Below are positions 57,191-64,000 of a stretch of 64,000 nt of DNA, one piece after another. Source of the stretch: Trichoplusia ni. Lineage: Eukaryota; Arthropoda; Insecta; Lepidoptera; Noctuidae. The DNA lies in assembly GCF_003590095.1 (NCBI RefSeq), contig NC_039489.1, forward strand, positions 3,100,001 through 3,164,000. The letters are read 5' to 3'. Position 1 is the first letter of the stretch; each line of letters starts with the position of its first letter. A model generated the notes under the pieces. It did not search any database. It was not told the DNA's origin and was given only the letters and a program-made list of their open reading frames with translations. Made by a program: the position numbers and the translations under genes.

Positions 57191-60100
57191 AAAGCATACG
57201 CACGAGTGCGTAATCGGATGAATTAATTAGTGCCACCACAATTAACTGTCGTAGACAACAGCTTGTAATTACTCTACATTTCGTAGTGGATGATTACCAA
57301 TATCCAGAATTGTTGATGTTGTTAGTATGTGGTAAATATGCGACAACAGTTAAATGCAAGTATGTAATTATTATTATAATTTCCTCCTAAACTTGCAAAT
57401 CAATTATGACTGTTCATATTTTATTATGAGTCAACAGTGACAAGACAGTAAACAGTGTAATGAAAGTGGCACCGTATAATTTGCCAGCCGTCACGGCTAT
57501 GCAAATTACGTTTTTATTGCAAACATAAATCGCATTGTTACTTAAATAGGTAAGAAAAAAATCCTTTTTTAAAAACTATGGATACTAATCATATTAATTA
57601 ATTGAAGACATTCTACCATTGATGTTGAATTTTATGTAAATACTCCATTTAGCATTAAGATTATTCTGACCTTCCGATATCTTTAGAGCAATTTACATAG
57701 TATTGTGTGGCCAAAAAAAACCTTAGTAACTATTGTATTGTAAACAGTATCTCATTAATTAAAGTAAGTAATTTAAAATATGTACTTAATCGAAGTTTAA
57801 GTTTTATCCAAGGGACGTAAGCCGATTTTTTATATAAAACTGATACAAGTAGAGTAATCCTATAACAGAGGCAGTGATAAATAATACCAAGTATTTTGTC
57901 TACTAAATATTAGCATTATCTCGAAGTAATCAGTCTGTCTACTCAAGTTCTGGTGTGCAGTGAGGTAGGCGCTGTCTGCTCAGATCACAGAGATACAACG
58001 CCCAGACAAGCGCAGCCCCGATCCATTAATTTCACTTGTTTTCTCGAAAACTGGTAACATTGAATTCACTTTCTGTATGAAACTTGTAATATACATCATC
58101 GTGAAGTATGGAATTTACTGAAATTAAGGTTTTTTTTAATGTTATCCGCAAATATGTATATTGTCGGCATTATCTGTCTGGCTTTTGGCAAACTATGTTG
58201 GGGTCAGATTCTAGTTTTGCAGATTTTAGTCTATAACATGTCACAGAGAGCTGTTTTAAATGATAATTTATTTATTTAAATAAAACATACCAGTTGACTA
58301 CACTACTTGAAAATCAAATCCATAAAAAGGATGAATTCGAAAACCCAAAACAGCACAAAAAAAAAAGAACGTAAACAGCATATAAAAATAAATAAAATAT
58401 GAAAGATCTTTAAAATAAAAATACGAAACGATGACACGAAAACTAGGAAATGCATATTATTACGTAACAATCATATTTCTTTTTATAAACAGATCGTTCG
58501 TTTGTTGCATTATTTCACCACACTATTTTTACATAATAATATCAAACCAAATCAATATTTAACCAAGTTTAAAATAGTTATTTCATAATACTCTGAATTG
58601 ATAAACAGTAACAGATTGTTTCCTTATTGAGGTTAATTTTGTCTTACTGACGTCATAACCATATCTTAACCTTAGTATGTGACGTTAAACATATTACTTT
58701 CTAGACTATATTGTTTCACCATATTTAGAAATAAAGAAGATGCTCCCATACTTTACATTGGTAGTTTAAAAGATAATCACTAGGATAGGCGAATTTACAA
58801 AATCGCAGTAACTATGACTATAGGCCTTTTTGGAACCTAATAACATAATTTGACGAAGTGCAAAAGACCGCTGATCCATGTCAAAAACGGTAAAACTGGA
58901 AGTCACCCCATCATAGCCTGTATAAAGACAAGACAAATGTACTATATAAAAATAAGTCGGGTTTTCCTTCCTGACGCTATAATTCCAGAACGCAAAAACT
59001 GATTTCCACGGTTTTGCATTCGTTGGAAAGGTCTCGGGCTCCGTGAGGTTTATAGTAAAGAAAATTCAGGAAAATTTCAACAGAAATGCGGGAAAACCAT
59101 CTGGTGGCGAAACAGAGTTCGCCGAGTTTGCTAGTGACAAATAAAAGGCACACCACGCAGGTGTAATTAACCATCAATCGATCATCGGAACATCAAATGA
59201 AATACAACCTACACGCAATGCCAAACATCATAATTTAAACGTAAGTAGGTATAACTGCGACGATTATTACAGTGCCACACAAAATTTAGCACGGATTGCG
59301 TGCAAATGTTCGCGGACAGAAACACTTCCGCTGTGAAAATTACTTCCATTTTCACTGAGAACGTTAATTTGGAGTTATATCGATTGATGACCATTTGGTA
59401 TAATAATGAATAATAATAATTGTGCAATATACTTATAACCGAATCGGATTACAAATCGAATGGGACAACAGGTAAACCAACAAAAAAGAGGATTATAAAA
59501 GGTGTCATTAATGACCTATAATAGGTATGATGTAAAAATTGGCAAATACCGCTATTACAGGATAGAGGAATTCTATCTGTGCTTAAGGTTTTATACAAGT
59601 CCGAGCAATTTATTATAAATTGCTTGCGACTTCTTTTCATTTTTCCTATACTATGGCGTATGATTAATTAACAATTAATAACGTTTCAGAGTAGTAGGAA
59701 TTTATAGGAATTCAATAACGAGCCTTTATTCTCTAGCTCATACTATCTCACGGCTATACAAAGACCTAGTAAATTCCTCGATGAAAACTTATCACATTAC
59801 ATCCAATCCTCGCCATTTTCCTCGATTAGCCATTAACAAATTGGTCACTGCTTTCTGTCTCCTGTCCTACAAAATTAACCCATTCAAGTTCCTCACATTA
59901 AAATAACACATTCCCACATACCATATAACTGTGTGAACTATCTTTTGATAATAAAGTCATGGTTTCCCTCATTAGGTCTACCAGGAACTCATAACATTAC
60001 GTCAATCGTGTGTCCGTTGATTTGTAACACACGATTACATCTCTATTCTTTCAAACTGCTTACATGATCGTCATGGAACTTAGAAAGTCTATTCTTTGGT

Positions 60101-60470
60101 TCATATGTAGTGCAGAACTGTTTTCCTTCATCAGTCACCGTTAATCATGTTGACAAGGAAATATTACAAAAGCAAAACCTTTTAAAGTAGTCACAATATG
60201 TTTAAGAAGTTACGTTAAAAAATACCTTTACGAAAACGACACTGGTTGGGCAAATGCCATCGAAATACGAAAAAACAAATCTCCATATTTTATTTATTTT
60301 TATTGTGTTACCAGGTACAGAATGAGTTTTGGTTTCAAATTAGAATTTTCTGCGAAATTTGAATTGGAAGCTCAAATTGAATTCTATCGGATCTTGAGGG
60401 ATTCGATGGGCACTTGAATTAAATAGGGTCGTCACTACCTACGAGAGCCCCAAGGGTGCCTTTATATCTG
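57191..60470. other. Upstream intergenic DNA
   Basis: AT-rich, no supported gene. Open frames at 58977-59177, 59209-59427 and 59449-59640 are short and lack domains. A Helitron-like remnant lies at about 58957-59132; nothing else is recognised. Confidence 0.5.
58957..59132 (+). mobile_element. Helitron-like remnant
   Basis: Contains AATTCCAGAACGCAAAAACT, GATTTCCACGGTTTTGCATT and GCGGGAAAACCATCTGGTGG, ending GAGTTCGCCGAGTTTGCTAG before T. The order is that of the 3' part of common lepidopteran Helitrons. It is diverged and its 5' end is not identified. Confidence 0.5.
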
Positions 60471-60529
60471 AGGTGTGGGAGCGAGACAACACTAAGCGCC
60501 GTGTATTGCTCCGTCCTGCTTCTACAACT
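60471..60529. repeat. Hairpin-family copy 14 (upstream of the gene)
   Basis: GAGGTGTGGGAGCGAGACAA at the left and CTCCGTCCTGCTTCTACAAC at the right, centre GCGCCGTGTATTG. It is the only copy found outside intron 1. Confidence 0.7.
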
Positions 60530-62360
60530 GTAAAACTTTACTAAAAGATGATGGTATCACCCCTTTTTAAGGAGTCCTTAACGGAGTCAACTGTGTTTAA
60601 TTGGTCTTCAACTCCGTCACTTAATTTGATAACAAGCTTCATGCTCATTTGATTATTCTAACTATATTACACCTCTTCGAACAATGTTTTATTAATGAAT
60701 GTTTTGATTTTAAATTTCAATATACTGTAATGCCATCACCATGGCAACGCCAAGTTGTCGACCGAATATGTAGGTATATTGGTTTCAGACTCCAATTAGA
60801 GATACTTTCAGGAGATTAACATGTATAAGATTACCTTTGTATATTTCCTCCTTTTGTTTTCGTAATTGGGTAGATATTTGGTAGGTTTACAAAACTAGGA
60901 ATAAAATTAAACAAGAGAAATTTGAAATATACTCTTAAAAATGATAAAAACGCCGCCACCCGCGCCCCTCACGATTGTTACAAGGCTCGGACCGCGCTCG
61001 CACCAGAGCTGTGTTTCTAAAACTACGAATAGCATCATATGTAATATTTAATAAAAATTGCATTTTAAATTTATTCAAATCTCATAAATACCTATTTTTT
61101 TTTATCATGAACCTGTACTAGTGATTGGATACATGAACTGGGCATCACGGTGTATAATTATATGGACTGGGTAGTAAATTTGTACGATAAGAAAAAAACT
61201 TGAAATGGGAGTGAATAGCTTTCTTAAAAAAAAATAGGCTCGCCCCATGATGATAGGTGTGGCTTCTCGACCCTTCAAACTACCTATTAATTTATTTCTT
61301 GTTAGATCCCAAATGATGACTCGTGAGAGTTTAGTGTAAAGTAAAGCTTTATTAAAGCCCTGAAAGAGGCTAACCAGAAAAGCTAAATTGCAATCGACCT
61401 CGAGCTTTTAGGCTACTTAGATGTAACATGTTAGCAATTGCTACTAACAGAAATGACCACTCTAAGTGTGAACAGTTAGTGCCCTTAACATAAAATAAAA
61501 CTGGTTGACACTCAAGTTTCAACGAAAATCCACTCGGAACGAAGCTCCCCACGTACCCACTTACGTCGCCATTATTCAAACGTAAAACTTTATTAATCAT
61601 ACGAGTACCAACACTTCTGTAAACAAGAATCTTCATTATGCAAAACAGTTGAGCAGTCAAGACACTGTGAAGAATAGAAAGTAATTAAACTTTCAATCTT
61701 AGTATTCAAAGACATTGATTTTTTATAGTGTCCTCAACGGCCTGTATTAACGTACTAATAAAAGAGAGAGATATCGCTGGTTAGATCAACGCTTTTATAA
61801 GCTTTGTTTCTCAAACATTAGCACTACAGATTGAGATATAGAAAATTTGCAAAAATCTACTAAAATAACCACTAAAATATTCATAGTCAAATTTCTCAAG
61901 TGTAAGGTAAGAGTTTTTTTTTTATCCATTTCTGTCCCACTTCAGGACTTCAGGATCAGGAGACAGGGTCTCGTAATCAAAACATTTTGTTTGCCTAGAA
62001 ATGTAATCGGCCGGTTTCTTTCTAAACAACCAAGCTCATTCCAATATAACAGATTCGACCGGATGCGATGAATCTTCTGCTCGAACTAGGTATTACTTAT
62101 GTACCTAATTGACGTTTAAATGCCAACAACTTTGACAAAACGACCAAGACCTACTTGAAATATTAAGAATCATCAAAATATAGACTTCTCTTGATCTAGT
62201 TACGATTTTGGTAAATGTCAAAATAAATATCACTAGCCGCAATGCTAGATGTTACATTGAGCTAGATCTTTCGGATCGATAAACGAAACTGAAATAATCC
62301 CAATAATTGATTGCAATATAATACCAATCGGCATTGAGAAGTGAGAATTTATTATTGACT
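60530..62360. other. Intergenic DNA with a GC-rich islet
   Basis: AT-rich with no supported gene. The exception is 60952-61015, a GC-rich patch (GCCGCCACCCGCGCCCCTC, then GGCTCGGACCGCGCTCGCACC) that could be regulatory. The 96-codon minus-strand frame at 61370-61660 has no recognisable domain. Confidence 0.45.
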
Positions 62361-62361
62361 A

Positions 62362-62566
62362 TCTGTTGCCTGCAGGCCTGCTCGCTACAAATCCAAAATG
62401 ATTCCACGAGAACATAAAATCGGGATAAAAATCCTATGTGGCTAATCCTGGCTATAAGCTATCTGTGTACCAAGTTTTTTCTAAATCCGTTCAGTGGTTT
62501 TTCTTGAAAGCGGAACATACATCGATGCATACAATTTGTCCCGCGTGTAATATTAGTGAGATGGTC
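62362..62566 (-). mobile_element. Helitron-type dispersed repeat, decayed
   Basis: Left end CTGTTGCCTGCAGGCCTGCTCGC corresponds (in parts: CTGTTGCC, GGCCTGCTCGC) to the usual CTGTTGCCCGCGGCTTCGC terminus. The interior has ATCCTATGTGGCTAATCCTG, TAAGCTATCTGTGTACCAAG and AAATCCGTTCAGTGGTTT. The right end TAATATTAGTGAGATG corresponds to TAATATTAGTAGGAT. Short and non-coding. Confidence 0.55.
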
Positions 62567-63287
62567 AAGTCAAAGCAGTGGTGGTCAGCCACTAGCCAAG
62601 TTGCACCATAACATTCGGTAATCAGATTCCCGTGTCCTGGAAGCCAGCACCATGAATCGAAGTAAAACTATTATAGTTTGGAAAGGAAATCATCGCTCTG
62701 ATACTGGATTACTTACCCGAAACTGCCTGTTCACGCCTTTCAGACTTATATTAGAAACTGGTATTTATTAGAATCTTGCTTGCTAACTTGTTCAACTCAT
62801 TGACAGATTTTTTGAAACCAGCCTATAATAATCATACTTAAGTGTCCTTAACCTTAATTAGGCTTCGGCTGCTTTGAGTGAAAATAATAAAGCTGAGCTG
62901 CACTGTTAGAGCTGAAGAATCATAAGTTAAACGATTCTTAAAAAACGGAAATAAAAATAACTAACTTACTATCTTTTCTAAACAATTAAAAATAGTTGTT
63001 ACAATGTTACGACTTGTTGTGCAATGTTTTATTATTATAAAGAATGCATGGCCAGTGCCAGGAAGAAAAAGGTGCTAGCCAAACCTACTTACCGCTTAAT
63101 TCTGTTCGTATGCACTGAATACCGACAACTGTTATTTTACGCAATACTTAATTTCATTCTAATTACCTGAATATTATACCAAAGTAAGCTTAATTGTATT
63201 TAAACAAGGTTTTTAATACATTATAATCGCAAATTAGTACTTTGTTTAGCGTAGTGAGTTTTATTGAATCTTTTTCATGGTATTGCC
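62567..63287. other. Intergenic DNA
   Basis: No gene or element recognised; AT-rich. Confidence 0.5.
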
Positions 63288-63320
63288 AAAGATAAAGATA
63301 AAGATAAAGATAAAGATAAA
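63288..63320 (-). repeat. (GATAAA)n tail of the LINE
   Basis: Five to six GATAAA units on the plus strand, i.e. a TTTATC run at the 3' end of the minus-strand LINE. Simple-sequence tails mark the 3' end of many non-LTR elements. Confidence 0.8.
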
Positions 63321-63507
63321 TTTATTTTGCAAATATGGGTACATATACAAGATGTCAAGAAATACATTAAGTTCTGCCATATTTTACCTTGAAGGCATGC
63401 AAAAATAAAATATAAAACAATTAGCTTAATATCTAAACAGTAGATACAATATAGTAGTAAATAAAAACAAAGCAAGTACATCAAAAAAAAAATAACATAT
63501 GAACTAG

Positions 63508-63999
63508 TTAGTAAAAATCATTTTCATTTAGGAATTCACTTAAACTATAGTACGCTTTAGCCACTAAAAAATTTCTCAGTTTTTTTTTAAATAATAAATT
63601 TGTCAGATCTTTCCAGCTCTTAGGTATTTTATTATATATAACTGGAGCCATGCAATAAACACTTTTGCGCATAAGGGCTGTTTTAGCTGATTCTAGACAT
63701 AACACGCTGCTATCACGTCTGCTACGCGAGACTACATCAGCTAGACGCTTAAATCGAGTTGGATTTGTCCTTACAAACATCGCTACTTCCAAAATGTAAA
63801 GACAAGGAAGTGTCAATATTTTATATTTTTTAAAGAACGGTTCGCAGCTATCCGTTGTTTTAAGTTTAAACATTGCTCGAATACATCTTTTTTGTGATTT
63901 AAATGCCGTTTCTTTATTAGTGGAGTTTCCCCAAAATATTATTCCGTATCTTAAATGCGATTCTACAATACCATAATACGCAGTAAGAAGGGCATCAGT
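63508..63999 (-). CDS. LINE reverse transcriptase, C-terminal 163 residues (partial)
   Basis: The frame is open from the window edge to a stop at 63508. Visible landmarks: YYGIVESHLRYGIIFWGNS, QKRCIRAMFKL, SCEPFFKKYKILTLPCLYIL, then a degenerate region and KSWKDLTNLLFKKKLRNFL followed by YYSLSEFL. This order is the post-catalytic C-terminus of Jockey/CR1-group non-LTR retrotransposon polymerases. The catalytic core would be to the right, outside the window. No internal stop is seen, so the copy may be fairly young. An ATG at 63873 is internal, not the real start. Confidence 0.82.
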   Translation of the reverse strand, partial: TDALLTAYYGIVESHLRYGIIFWGNSTNKETAFKSQKRCIRAMFKLKTTDSCEPFFKKYKILTLPCLYILEVAMFVRTNPTRFKRLADVVSRSRRDSSVLCLESAKTALMRKSVYCMAPVIYNKIPKSWKDLTNLLFKKKLRNFLVAKAYYSLSEFLNENDFY

Positions 64000-64000
64000 G

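Larger units (their letters stand above)
63288..64000 (-). mobile_element. 3' end of a Jockey/CR1-group LINE
   Basis: Comprises the reverse transcriptase C-terminus (63508-63999), a ~190-base 3' UTR and the hexanucleotide tail. The 5' part lies beyond the right edge, so completeness cannot be judged. Confidence 0.8.

Overview
The window is AT-rich insect DNA, most likely from a lepidopteran. Support: short (TTAGG)n tracts (the insect telomere repeat), many tRNA-derived SINE fragments of moth/butterfly type, Helitron ends of the kind common in Lepidoptera (TCTATAC... / ...GCGGGCAACAGCTAG between A and T), a typical lepidopteran MITE, and Jockey/CR1- and RTE-type LINE pieces. I see no bacterial genes, CRISPR array, rRNA or genuine tRNA gene.

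One host gene explains most of the window. It lies on the minus strand and runs off the left edge. I assembled six coding exons by hand from splice signals and codon phase: 56951-56972, 9671-9807, 2275-2324, 1334-1529, 332-604 and 1-254 (cut by the edge). All five junctions have GT/AG borders and compatible phases. The product starts with a clean signal peptide (cleavage AYA/AD near residue 15), then a short acidic/basic region with a KR site, then a long Gln/Pro-rich region; at least 310 residues are visible. I do not recognise the family; an extracellular structural (cuticle or matrix) protein is the best guess. Intron 1 is about 47 kb and interrupts the signal peptide after codon 7; intron 2 is 7.3 kb; the others are 77 to 745 bp.

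Intron 1 holds a nested transposon complex at 40.4-50.9 kb. A pogo/Tigger-like DNA transposon (intact 645-residue transposase, 40628-42565, minus) has a 3.2-kb Helitron in its start codon. A second, inverted Helitron copy lies 2.0 kb away. The DNA between them contains the missing 5' part of the pogo-like element (terminal repeat, untranslated exon, intron) in the opposite orientation to the transposase. The simplest reading is that recombination between the inverted Helitrons flipped the interval. Both Helitrons carry the same 3' fragment of an RTE-like LINE.

Elsewhere in the intron and upstream of the gene are at least 14 copies of a ~55-65-bp imperfect hairpin (GTGGAAGCGAGA... / ...TCTCGCTTCCAC) in both orientations. 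I cannot match this family to anything named. There are also a MITE (37.6-37.7 kb), several SINE fragments and Helitron remnants. The right edge holds the 3' end of a Jockey/CR1-like LINE with a hexanucleotide tail. A CpG-rich block at 56.97-57.2 kb is the likely promoter. Other GC/CpG-rich islets (2.6, 20.1, 31.0-31.1, 32.3-32.5, 60.95 kb) could be regulatory.
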